Source of the DNA: Candidatus Woesearchaeota archaeon
GTDB lineage: Archaea > Nanobdellota > Nanobdellia > Woesearchaeales > GW2011-AR9
NCBI GenBank assembly: GCA_016188115.1
Contig: JACPIK010000002.1
Span: 744,077 to 808,076, forward strand
Direction of reading: 5' to 3'
DNA length: 64,000 bases
Part shown: positions 45,431-53,004 of the stretch, piece by piece
Numbering within the stretch: the first letter of the stretch is position 1
How the letters are laid out: every line of letters starts with the position of its first letter
The notes under the pieces: generated by a model
Told to the model about the DNA's origin: nothing
Databases searched by the model: none
What the model saw: only the letters and a program-made list of their open reading frames with translations
Program-made: the position numbers and the translations under genes

Positions 45431-46555
45431 TTAAAAGAGTAACGCTGCAAGACCACTAAACGCCTGAAACAAAACTCCTCCCTGAATACTTCCGATTAAT
45501 AACACAAAACTCAACATCAGAACTCGACCAAGACAAATAAAAACCTCTCTGCTCACAAAATAACTCACACTATGGCCCCGTGCTTTATCAAATTCAACAG
45601 CTTCAAGCGGAGGAATACGCACCCCATTAATGATTGCGCCAATAATAGAAACCGCAAAAACATGAAATGGCGTTGCAACAAATGCTCGCGCAACCCACGC
45701 TAATGATTCTAAAACACCCATAACATGAATTAATGTATGCTTATTCATATGATCACTATATTTCCCAATAATCCACATTAACACTGCTGAACCACCAGCA
45801 AGAACCGCTTCGGCAATACCTAAGCTAAAATAATCTCCCAAAATGAAAAAAATCAATAATGGCCATAATACTGAGGTTGCCATCGAATCAGTTCCTTTGG
45901 ACATAAAGAAAAATGAATCCTTCCAGTGGTCTTTTGCAAGAACCTCTTTAAACGAAAAATGATATCGAATATGTGTTTCTTTGCGTAAAAACAAAATTGC
46001 TGCTGAACCAATAAGAATAACACAAGCAATAACAAAAACAATACGAAAACCAACCAAACTAATCAATAACCCACCAAGAAGAGGACCTGCCACCGTCGCA
46101 AGAATTTTATAAAAACTTACTTTACCCACTTCCTCTCCACGATGTTTCTGATCACTTGCATGATAAAAAAGCAGATTCATTCCCATCCAATAAAATGCTA
46201 AAGAAATTCCCACTAACGAAGATAAAACCACCAAAGGAATCGCTACAGTCTTGAGAAGCGAAAGACCCGCAAGGAATGCAACATAGAAAGGAAGACTAAA
46301 TAATACTGCATGTTTAACACCAAACCGTGCTGCAAACGCTGCGGCAATAGGCGTAAACACTGCAAAAATCAAAGAATAGAAGATAAAGAAAAGTAACGTC
46401 TGCGTCAAAGAGTACCCTAACTCATGATAAAGATAAAGAGGAATAAACAAACTAATCAACGACAACGCAAAGAAACGCAGAGTAATAGAGATCGCAATAT
46501 GAGACAGTTCCTTCCCACCAGGAACACGACACCAAAATTCATGATGACGTAACAT
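45431..46555 (-). CDS. Major-facilitator-superfamily transporter
   Basis: 374 aa with about ten to eleven transmembrane helices. The loop between helices 2 and 3 has AAFAARFGVKHAVLFS, a form of the MFS G-x-x-x-D-R-x-G-R-K motif, and a similar loop IIGKYSDHMNKHTLI occurs in the second half. Substrate unknown. The start faces the tRNA-Val gene, whose TATA box lies in the 47 bp between them and may serve both. Confidence 0.78.
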   Translation of the reverse strand: MLRHHEFWCRVPGGKELSHIAISITLRFFALSLISLFIPLYLYHELGYSLTQTLLFFIFYSLIFAVFTPIAAAFAARFGVKHAVLFSLPFYVAFLAGLSLLKTVAIPLVVLSSLVGISLAFYWMGMNLLFYHASDQKHRGEEVGKVSFYKILATVAGPLLGGLLISLVGFRIVFVIACVILIGSAAILFLRKETHIRYHFSFKEVLAKDHWKDSFFFMSKGTDSMATSVLWPLLIFFILGDYFSLGIAEAVLAGGSAVLMWIIGKYSDHMNKHTLIHVMGVLESLAWVARAFVATPFHVFAVSIIGAIINGVRIPPLEAVEFDKARGHSVSYFVSREVFICLGRVLMLSFVLLIGSIQGGVLFQAFSGLAALLF

Positions 46556-46570
46556 TCAAGATAATAAACT

Positions 46571-46579
46571 TTATAAAAG
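46571..46579 (+). promoter_or_regulatory. TATA box of tRNA-Val
   Basis: TTATAAAAG centred about 28 bp before the first tRNA base fits archaeal spacing. Because it lies in the short gap to the divergent MFS gene it may contribute to both directions. Downstream of the tRNA, TTCTTTTC (46808-46815) can act as an oligo-T terminator. Confidence 0.5.
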
Positions 46580-46622
46580 AATATAAGTCTTTTGTTTCGG
46601 ATGGACCCGTGGTCTAGTGGCT

Positions 46623-46666
46623 TACATGAGCAGGAAATTGGCAACAATGATGGCTCATGCCCACAC
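46623..46666 (+). other. tRNA-Val intron 1 (D loop, after base 20a), 44 nt
   Basis: A bulge-helix-bulge is visible: exon GUGG (46617-46620) pairs with intron CCAC (46661-46664). The 3-nt bulges CUU (46621-46623) and ACA (46665-46667) are each cut after their second base. The inner stem CAUGAGC (46625-46631) pairs with GCUCAUG (46653-46659), separated from the core by one A-C mismatch. Confidence 0.82.
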
Positions 46667-46683
46667 ATGACGTTCGCCTGACT

Positions 46684-46727
46684 TGAAAAACTGGTTTTTC
46701 ATCCAGAAAAACTTACTTTTCTCAGAG
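46684..46727 (+). other. tRNA-Val intron 2 (canonical 37/38), 44 nt
   Basis: A strict bulge-helix-bulge: exon CUGA (46678-46681) pairs with intron UCAG (46722-46725). The bulges are CUU (46682-46684) and AGC (46726-46728), and the inner stem is GAAAA (46685-46689) with UUUUC (46717-46721). It lies at the position where most archaeal tRNA introns are found. Confidence 0.88.
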
Positions 46728-46749
46728 CGCGGAAGATCCCCGGTTCGAA

Positions 46750-46793
46750 ACAGTCACTGCGTTCGTTTCTTCGTTCGTTAGGACTCACGAAGC
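46750..46793 (+). other. tRNA-Val intron 3 (T loop, 59/60), 44 nt
   Basis: Exon UUCG (46744-46747) pairs with intron CGAA (46788-46791). The bulges AAA (46748-46750) and GCU (46792-46794) give the cut sites. The inner stem AGUC (46752-46755) with GACU (46782-46785) is offset by one and two bases, so this is a relaxed motif. Removal restores a perfect T arm. Confidence 0.8.
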
Positions 46794-46855
46794 TCCGGGC
46801 GGGTCCATTCTTTTCTATACCCGACTTGCTGTCAAAGATTAGAAAAACCATAGAA

Positions 46856-47101
46856 TCACAAATCACTATCTAAATAATGCTGAACCGCAGCATTAGTTCC
46901 AGCTAGAAAAAACCAATTTCCCTCTACTTTATCTACACGAGCAATTGCATTAGTTGCAGTTTCAACTGCATCATTTCTTCCATAAAGAATTTCACGAGTG
47001 TACACTGCCGCAGTTGTGCCAACATATTGAGCCCCTACAATTCCAGCGTAAGTTGCCACTGCAAACCCACCAATAATAAGTGCTTCTTGTAATTTAGCCA
47101 T
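46856..47101 (-). CDS. Small membrane protein
   Basis: 81 aa, not recognised. One hydrophobic helix near the N-terminus (ALIIGGFAVATYAGIVGAQY), then a mixed region with a WFFLAGTNAAVQHYL segment. CTTATAAAA lies about 27 bp before the ATG, so a leaderless mRNA is likely. It lies between the tRNA and the S-layer gene and could be a cell-envelope accessory, but nothing specific supports this. Confidence 0.6.
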   Translation of the reverse strand: MAKLQEALIIGGFAVATYAGIVGAQYVGTTAAVYTREILYGRNDAVETATNAIARVDKVEGNWFFLAGTNAAVQHYLDSDL

Positions 47102-47186
47102 ACCCTGAAAAAACGATACCCATTTTATAAGATTATATTAGAAAAAGAGAGAAAAAGAAAAAAAGAAAGAAAAAAACCTATTCGGT

Positions 47187-49907
47187 TTATTCTTCACCAG
47201 CTGCTGGAGCTTCTACTTCAGCTGCAGGAGCTGCAGCAGGCATAGGAGCACCAACACGAGCATCTTGGTAGGTTGTACCTTCAACTTCTACTTCCATACC
47301 AGAAAGTTCACCAGCTCTGTGACCGATAACACGGCCAGCAAGGCGAGTGTCAGCACCAGTGTAACCAGCTACGAGCATTGCTACGTTTCCGTTAGCATGT
47401 TCGAAGAGTTTAACACGAGCACGTCCAGGGGTGAATCCTTCAGTACAGTCAGCAGGGTTGCCAAGAAGTTGAGCTGCAACGGTGTTTACACAAGGTCCGC
47501 CAACAACAATCAAGTTCTGAGCTGCTACGTTGTTTACTTCGCTGTCAAGTTTTGTTGCGTCAACAACAGTAACTGGAGCAAGGTCGCCACGTGCATCAAC
47601 AGCGCTTGAAACTGCGCCAGCTTCGATGAAGACTTGAGCTTGAACTTGTTCTTTAGGAACAGTTACAGTAAGCTCGTCGCCGGTATCGTCGCCACTTTCT
47701 TCTTCAGTTTGCACTAAAAGAAGTCCGTAGAGAGTTCGACCGCGTTCTTCATCAACGCCTTCAACATCAACCATAGTTACGCTTGTGTTAAGAGTTGTTA
47801 CAGTAGTGGTTACATCTAAGTCAACTTCGTTGCTTGCTGCTTTTTGAATATCAACCCAAGTGATTTCATCAACAGTTGCTTCGTCGAGGTTATCAGAGTC
47901 AATACTCAAGGTAATGTTAAATGATTGACCATTACCAGATGCTGCAGCTTGAGCTACAAGGTTTTTAGATGGTTGTACTGAAGACCCAGCAACACCGTTA
48001 AAGGTTTGCCCAAAGTCAGCAGATGATGCGTTACCATTTAACATGTTAACAACAAGACCATACTGAGTTACAAGAGCAGACTGAGTGGTGTTAGTAACAA
48101 GTCCACTTTGATCTAAGTCCATACTCACGTTACCGGTAGTCTCATCAACAACAAACTCATAGGTTTTACCGCCAACAATAAGTTCTCCTACTCCTAAACG
48201 AGTGATACTATCAGAACTCATGTTGTTCCAGTCTGAAAGTACTGCAGCAACAGTTGCGTTGGTAGCAGCATCGTAGGTATCTTCGTAGGTTTGACCATTT
48301 GAAAGATCACTAAATTGAATCTCGTTGTTGCTAGTATCTAAGCTATCAAAGCGAAGTACATATGTGTAGGTTGTCTCATCAGCAGATGCAATTGGATCGT
48401 CTGATAATACTACATATGAATCTTCATCGATAACGAAGTAACTTGCATTGTAACTTTCTCCGTTAGCATCACTACCGTTAAAGCTTGACTCAAATTCAGT
48501 AAACCAAAGTCGGTCGTTGTCGTCTCCCCAAACAAAGCTTGTTCCGGAGTTATCAACAAATGGTACATTGTATTCATTACCAGCTAAGTTGGTAAAGCGA
48601 ATAGTGTACGCATCGTCACCGTTTGCATCAATTTGGAAGGTTTCTGAATCTCCCTCATTAACGCCTTTAAAGGTTACGTCCCAACCATTGTGTAACATAC
48701 CTTGAGGTTCGTCAAGCATTTCACGTAAGCCGTGTCCTGCTGCGATGTATGCTTCGTCACCGGATTTGCCGTCTGCTTTGAGTTGATATTTAATATCAGT
48801 GATCTCAACAGTAGCAAGTGCGCTGGTGTTGGAAGCTACAATGCGTACTTGAGCGTCTTCGATATCTTCTTCGTTAATTTCAACGCCAGCAGTGTAGAAT
48901 AATCCATCAGCAGTGTTGGTGTCTTGGAATTCAATTTTGTCAGCTCCTAAAAAGAACTCACATGATTGAATACCACCAGCGAAATCTTGGTAAAGAACTT
49001 CACTTACACCAATTTCAGTTCCGTCAGCTAAACGATCAGTTTCACCGTCAGTTAAAAGATCAGTGGTTTCACCGTTAACAACGAATTTACACTCGTCGGA
49101 ATCAGCGAAAGACAATTCAACATTGTAGTTTTGACCGTCGATGGTGTAACTTTTAGGAGTTCCTAAAGTAGCTACGTCGCGAACAGCACCGCCCATCATC
49201 TCAAGAGTTAATGAGATTGGTCCACCGCTTGCAGCAGTTGCAGCAGTGTCAACAATGGTAAATTGTTTTCCAAGAACCCAGATAGTCTCGTCTTCAACGT
49301 CGTCAAGAGTACCAGATACTACATCTGATTCAAGACCTTCACTGAATTCAAGTTCATACTCAAAGACATAATCTCCGTCTCCAAAGTAGAGGAATTCTGC
49401 AGAAACGTCGTTATCATTCTCAAGGAAGCCTACGGATCCAGAGAATAATTTGGTTCTTGTAAAAGTACCAGTGGTAGTTTGTTTCTGTAAGCGCATGAAC
49501 TGATTAACAGGAGTTGTTCCTTTATCAGTACTCATGGTATACGATTTCAAAGCTTCAAGATCGGAACCGGTTAAGGTTTCACGAACTGTTCCAATGTCTT
49601 CGTAAAGTTCAAGAAGATCTCCAGATTTGGAAACTTCAACAACGTCGCCTTCAACAGTAACTTTACCAGCGCCTGCAGATACAGGTTTATGGTACATCAT
49701 ACTTGCAGCAATATCAGTCATTGCAAGGTTGTCAACTGAAGCAGCTGCTTCACCAACAACAAAATAGCCATTGAATACACCATCTTTGACAAACATGTCT
49801 GGATAGTTCTTCAAATCGGCAGCCATTGCGCCCATTGCGGTAGCACCAAGCATACCTACGCCAGCTCCTACTGCGAAAAGGCGTTTAACCACTCTTTTTA
49901 TTTTCAT
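47187..49907 (-). CDS. S-layer protein
   Basis: 906 aa main surface-lattice protein. A signal peptide (basic KIKRVVKR, hydrophobic stretch, AMGAMAAD at about 25-32) is followed by the S-layer N-terminal domain FVKDGVFNGYFVVGEAAASV. The C-terminal domain is marked by NLIVVGGPCVNTVAAQLLG and RVKLFEHANGNVAMLVAGYTGADT, both family hallmarks of the methanogen-type S-layer. It is rich in Asp, Glu, Thr and Asn and ends in an Ala/Pro/Glu tail, not in a membrane helix. I start at the ATG 49907 with GGAGGTG upstream, not at the GTG inside that site. A strong promoter and a structured leader precede it. Confidence 0.92.
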   Translation of the reverse strand: MKIKRVVKRLFAVGAGVGMLGATAMGAMAADLKNYPDMFVKDGVFNGYFVVGEAAASVDNLAMTDIAASMMYHKPVSAGAGKVTVEGDVVEVSKSGDLLELYEDIGTVRETLTGSDLEALKSYTMSTDKGTTPVNQFMRLQKQTTTGTFTRTKLFSGSVGFLENDNDVSAEFLYFGDGDYVFEYELEFSEGLESDVVSGTLDDVEDETIWVLGKQFTIVDTAATAASGGPISLTLEMMGGAVRDVATLGTPKSYTIDGQNYNVELSFADSDECKFVVNGETTDLLTDGETDRLADGTEIGVSEVLYQDFAGGIQSCEFFLGADKIEFQDTNTADGLFYTAGVEINEEDIEDAQVRIVASNTSALATVEITDIKYQLKADGKSGDEAYIAAGHGLREMLDEPQGMLHNGWDVTFKGVNEGDSETFQIDANGDDAYTIRFTNLAGNEYNVPFVDNSGTSFVWGDDNDRLWFTEFESSFNGSDANGESYNASYFVIDEDSYVVLSDDPIASADETTYTYVLRFDSLDTSNNEIQFSDLSNGQTYEDTYDAATNATVAAVLSDWNNMSSDSITRLGVGELIVGGKTYEFVVDETTGNVSMDLDQSGLVTNTTQSALVTQYGLVVNMLNGNASSADFGQTFNGVAGSSVQPSKNLVAQAAASGNGQSFNITLSIDSDNLDEATVDEITWVDIQKAASNEVDLDVTTTVTTLNTSVTMVDVEGVDEERGRTLYGLLLVQTEEESGDDTGDELTVTVPKEQVQAQVFIEAGAVSSAVDARGDLAPVTVVDATKLDSEVNNVAAQNLIVVGGPCVNTVAAQLLGNPADCTEGFTPGRARVKLFEHANGNVAMLVAGYTGADTRLAGRVIGHRAGELSGMEVEVEGTTYQDARVGAPMPAAAPAAEVEAPAAGEE

Positions 49908-49950
49908 TTCAAAACACACCTCCGTGTTTGAATATATAGTTGTTACTTTT

Positions 49951-50024
49951 CAGATTTACTCTAAAAATTACGAACAACACACCTAAACTAAGGTATGCCT
50001 CTTTTCGAATTTAGAGTAAATCTG
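49951..50024 (-). promoter_or_regulatory. Hairpin in the S-layer mRNA leader
   Basis: CAGATTTACTCTAAA (49951-49965) and TTTAGAGTAAATCTG (50010-50024) are perfect 15-bp inverted repeats around a 44-nt loop. They lie inside the predicted leader, and the stem ends about 35 nt before the ribosome-binding site. The loop carries a second GGTGTGTTGTTCG, similar to the GGTGTGTTTTG at the true start. A role in mRNA stability or translation control is inferred. Confidence 0.6.
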
Positions 50025-50088
50025 TGACCAATACTATTGTATAGCATTAGCCAGGGTTTACTATGTGTAACCTACCAATCCGAAAAAT

Positions 50089-50106
50089 GTTTTATAAGCC
50101 TTTCGC
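50089..50106 (-). promoter_or_regulatory. Strong BRE/TATA promoter of the S-layer gene
   Basis: On minus, GCGAAAGG (BRE, 50099-50106) is followed by CTTATAAA (50091-50098). Transcription would begin near 50068, giving a leader of about 160 nt, unusually long for this window. Confidence 0.65.
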
Positions 50107-50318
50107 AAAAACCGAGGCTAGAAAAAGACAAACCCTACAATAAAGACCTGTTTATCACAAATTTTAAACTTTTAGGCATTCATCATTTGGGAATGACAAA
50201 TGGAGAGATATAGAACAAAGTTCCATATTTTTGGGCTGAACTTGCACTAAGGGTAATTCCAAAAAGCAGCCCCAAGTAGAAGTATATTAATATATTGCTG
50301 GAAAAAAGAAGACATACC

Positions 50319-50987
50319 ATGGACCTTATCACCCTACCATTACCTGATTTTTTCAAACAATATTATACTAAATTTAAAGCCCTTACCCCCATCCAAGAAA
50401 AAGCGGTCAATGCAGGATTATTAGATAACAACTCTTTACTTATTTGCGCACCCACCGCATCAGGAAAAACTCTTGTAGCTACAATGGGACTCATTAACCA
50501 ACTAGAAAAAGGTAAAGGAATATACCTTGTTCCCCTCAAAGCCCTTGCAAATGAAAAGTACAAAGAATACAAATTGCTCCTGCAAAATACACCTTACAAA
50601 ATAACTATAGCCACAGGAGATATGGATGAACCAGATCTTCGCCTAGAAAAATATGACTTATTAATTCTCACCACAGAAAAGCTCGACGCATTATTACGTC
50701 ATAAAATCTCCTGGCTTTCACAAATTAGAACAGTAGTTATTGATGAAATCCACTTATTACATGACACAAGCCGTGGCCCAACCCTTGAAGTCATCCTCAC
50801 TCTTCTCAAAACCACTATCAAACCGCAATTAATTGGTCTTTCCGCTACAATTGGTAACCCCGAACAACTAGCAAAATGGCTGGATGCAACATTAGTTCAA
50901 GATAATTGGAGACCAGTTGAACTACACCAAGCAATTAATACCCCTGAACAAGGCACAACATTTTACAAAAAAGAACAATCACCATAG
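50319..50987 (+). CDS. Truncated Ski2/Hel308-like helicase, first RecA lobe only
   Basis: 222 aa. Has the Q-motif region ALTPIQEKAV, motif I CAPTASGKTLVA, Ia LVPLKALANEKY, Ic region LILTTEKLDALL, motif II VVIDEIHLLHD and motif III GLSATIGNPEQLAKWL, then ends shortly after. Full Hel308-type helicases are about 700 aa with a second RecA lobe, winged helix and ratchet domain. None of these can be read in any frame of the 140 bp that follow. Either a decayed copy or a deliberately short ATPase. Starts at ATG 50319. The in-frame TTG at 50295 is less likely. Confidence 0.75.
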   Translation: MDLITLPLPDFFKQYYTKFKALTPIQEKAVNAGLLDNNSLLICAPTASGKTLVATMGLINQLEKGKGIYLVPLKALANEKYKEYKLLLQNTPYKITIATGDMDEPDLRLEKYDLLILTTEKLDALLRHKISWLSQIRTVVIDEIHLLHDTSRGPTLEVILTLLKTTIKPQLIGLSATIGNPEQLAKWLDATLVQDNWRPVELHQAINTPEQGTTFYKKEQSP

Positions 50988-51129
50988 AAATTTTCAAAAG
51001 TATAAAATTCACCAGCAAATTTACATCATAAAATTATTTACAGCATAGATTCAACATCACCAAAAATAAGTAATAAAAGAATAAATAAAAATAGAATAAA
51101 AAAGTAAAATAAACAAAAAAAGTAAAAAC

Positions 51130-52842
51130 TTACTTCTTAGAGGTTTTTTTAGTTGAACTGCTTCCACTCGTAAAAAAGATCACAACAATAATAACGAGTA
51201 CAACTACAACAGCTGCAATCCAACCCCAACTTGAAGATTCTTCCTCTACTTGTGCAGGAGCTTCTTGAGCATCAGCAACAGGTGCTGCTTCTCTTGAGCC
51301 TGAACCAGAGTTAGCTACAACATCTTCCTCTTGCCCACTCTGCGCAACCACAGGTTTGCTTGGAGCAGATACAGGAGTTGGAGTAGTTGACGTAGTTGGA
51401 GCAGAACTACCTTTTGTTCCACCAATAGCAAAGAAACTAAACCCAGGAGTTTGTGCATCATAAAGATGAACTTCTCCTTGAGCAGTATGCCCTGTTCCCA
51501 AATAGGTGGTTTGTAATGCTACCCATTTCTGACCAACATATCGATACAGTACTACACCACGAGGCATAACACCATTTGAATCAACCCAAGAGTTAGGAAC
51601 GGAAAATTTAATTTTCGCGTTTGTAACTGCATCAGGATTGGAACCACTTTTAGTAATCTCTAAGTATTGATATGCCGTCCCTTCAAGAGCAGGAGTTCCT
51701 AATGGGCGTTTGGATCCATAAGAACCAACAACCATTCTTACCCCATATATCTCTGCATTGGAAGTAATTGCAACAGAACTAACTGCAACTGAGGCATCAG
51801 TTGATTGCATCGTTACTGTCTCACCAGCTGCCACATGCGCAAAGGTATGAACTACAGTCTTAGAGGCATAATTACTTACAGTTGCTCCTCCCCCTCCACC
51901 ACCGCTACTGCCACTACTGCTTGAAGCAGCTGCATTAATAGTAAATCCAGCGGTAGTTGAATTAGTTCTACCCATGTCATCAGTAGCGACACAAGTTGCT
52001 GTATGCCCGCCTGTGCTTCCAACATCAATATGACCACTAACGCTAGTTGTTACATTACCATCAGTATTGTCTGCTGCAGTACAAGTACAAGTAGGATCAT
52101 TTCCTAATGTTGCATCAGAACAACTAAATGTAACAAAGTATGGATTAGCTATATCAATGAAAAATTGAGAGCTTACCGATCTGTTAAAGCGAGCTGCCGA
52201 GTTGTTAGCAATAACCGTAAAATTATACGCCCCCTCCGCAAGAACAGAGAGATTAAAAGTCGTATTTCGGTATTCGCTACCCGCAACAGTTGCAGGACTA
52301 AGAATAACTTGTCCACTTCTATTTGACACATTCAAGGTAACAACCATGATATTAGTTACGCTATCAGTAATTGTTGCATTAAGAATAGTTGACTCATTTG
52401 TCGCATTAAAAGATTCTCCGTCAATAGGATAATTAATAACGACTAATGGTGCTGAGTTATCAATACGAACATCCGTAATGTTTACAGAAGCATTAATCTG
52501 ACCAGTATTGTTAACTGCATACACAGTAAGATTGTAAACCCCATCATTTAAAGTTAAGGTGTTTGCAGGGTAAAGCCATGAAAAGTTAGACCCACCACCA
52601 CCAGTTAAATTAGTGAAGTTAGTTTCGGTAAAACCATTGCTTCCATTCCAAAAGCTCCATGTGACATTGGTCGCATTACCCCCTGTTGCATTACCCACAG
52701 TTGCGTTAAGCAAAAAGGTGCCAGAGATGTTCTGGTTAGCAACGGGAGAATTAACCGTCACAGTCAACTGCTCACCAGCGATGACAAGAATCAACGCTAA
52801 AAGAATAAACACAGAAGACAACAATACAAAATTTCGCTTCAT
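51130..52842 (-). CDS. Surface glycoprotein with PGF-pre-PGF domain
   Basis: 570 aa. An N-terminal signal peptide (residues 1-24), then a region of Ig-like strands with dozens of Asn-x-Ser/Thr sequons (VNSPVANQNISG, TNVTWSFWNGSNG). A HYR-like segment with CSDATLGNDPTCTCTAADNT follows, then a Ser/Gly-rich linker. The PGF-pre-PGF domain (IKFSVPNSWVDSNGVMP, VVLYRYVGQKWVALQTTYLG, DAQTPGFSFFAIGG) ends near residue 475. A Pro/Ser/Glu stalk and a C-terminal membrane helix (WGWIAAVVVVLVIIVVIFF) with a basic tail anchor it. AAAGAGGTC precedes the ATG. Confidence 0.83.
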   Translation of the reverse strand: MKRNFVLLSSVFILLALILVIAGEQLTVTVNSPVANQNISGTFLLNATVGNATGGNATNVTWSFWNGSNGFTETNFTNLTGGGGSNFSWLYPANTLTLNDGVYNLTVYAVNNTGQINASVNITDVRIDNSAPLVVINYPIDGESFNATNESTILNATITDSVTNIMVVTLNVSNRSGQVILSPATVAGSEYRNTTFNLSVLAEGAYNFTVIANNSAARFNRSVSSQFFIDIANPYFVTFSCSDATLGNDPTCTCTAADNTDGNVTTSVSGHIDVGSTGGHTATCVATDDMGRTNSTTAGFTINAAASSSSGSSGGGGGGATVSNYASKTVVHTFAHVAAGETVTMQSTDASVAVSSVAITSNAEIYGVRMVVGSYGSKRPLGTPALEGTAYQYLEITKSGSNPDAVTNAKIKFSVPNSWVDSNGVMPRGVVLYRYVGQKWVALQTTYLGTGHTAQGEVHLYDAQTPGFSFFAIGGTKGSSAPTTSTTPTPVSAPSKPVVAQSGQEEDVVANSGSGSREAAPVADAQEAPAQVEEESSSWGWIAAVVVVLVIIVVIFFTSGSSSTKKTSKK

Positions 52843-53004
52843 CTTAAAGACCTCTTTTATGAATTTTAGTTCTAGAAAAGAGATTTTGATTTATATAGGT
52901 TTGGATTGACGTTTTTTAAAAATTTGAAAAAACGAGGTAGAAAAAATAAAAAAAGAGTGCATTTAACTAAAATTATAATCTTAAAAGATCCTAGAATGAG
53001 ACTA

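Larger units (their letters stand above)
46603..46807 (+). tRNA. tRNA-Val (anticodon GAC) interrupted by three introns
   Basis: Exons 46603-46622, 46667-46683, 46728-46749 and 46794-46807 join to a 73-nt tRNA. The acceptor stem is GGACCCG/CGGGTCC, with D arm GTCT-AGTGGCTA-TGAC, anticodon arm TTCGC-CTGACTC-GCGGA (anticodon GAC at 46680-46682), variable loop AGATC, and T arm CCCGG-TTCGAAT-CCGGG, plus A73. All stems pair except one usual T-T at 13-22 and one T-G at 28-42. The 3' CCA is not encoded. Unspliced, it cannot fold as a tRNA. The D and T loops with their GG and TTCGAAT only appear after removal of the introns. Confidence 0.92.

Noticed and set aside
46456-46668. 70-aa minus-strand ORF over the tRNA gene
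   Set aside because: It covers the tRNA and its promoter and extends into the MFS gene in another frame, so it is a shadow.
50200-50285. Hairpin GGGCTG/CAGCCC before the helicase fragment
   Set aside because: Only 6 bp with a 30-nt loop and no link to a start or stop. Not better than chance.
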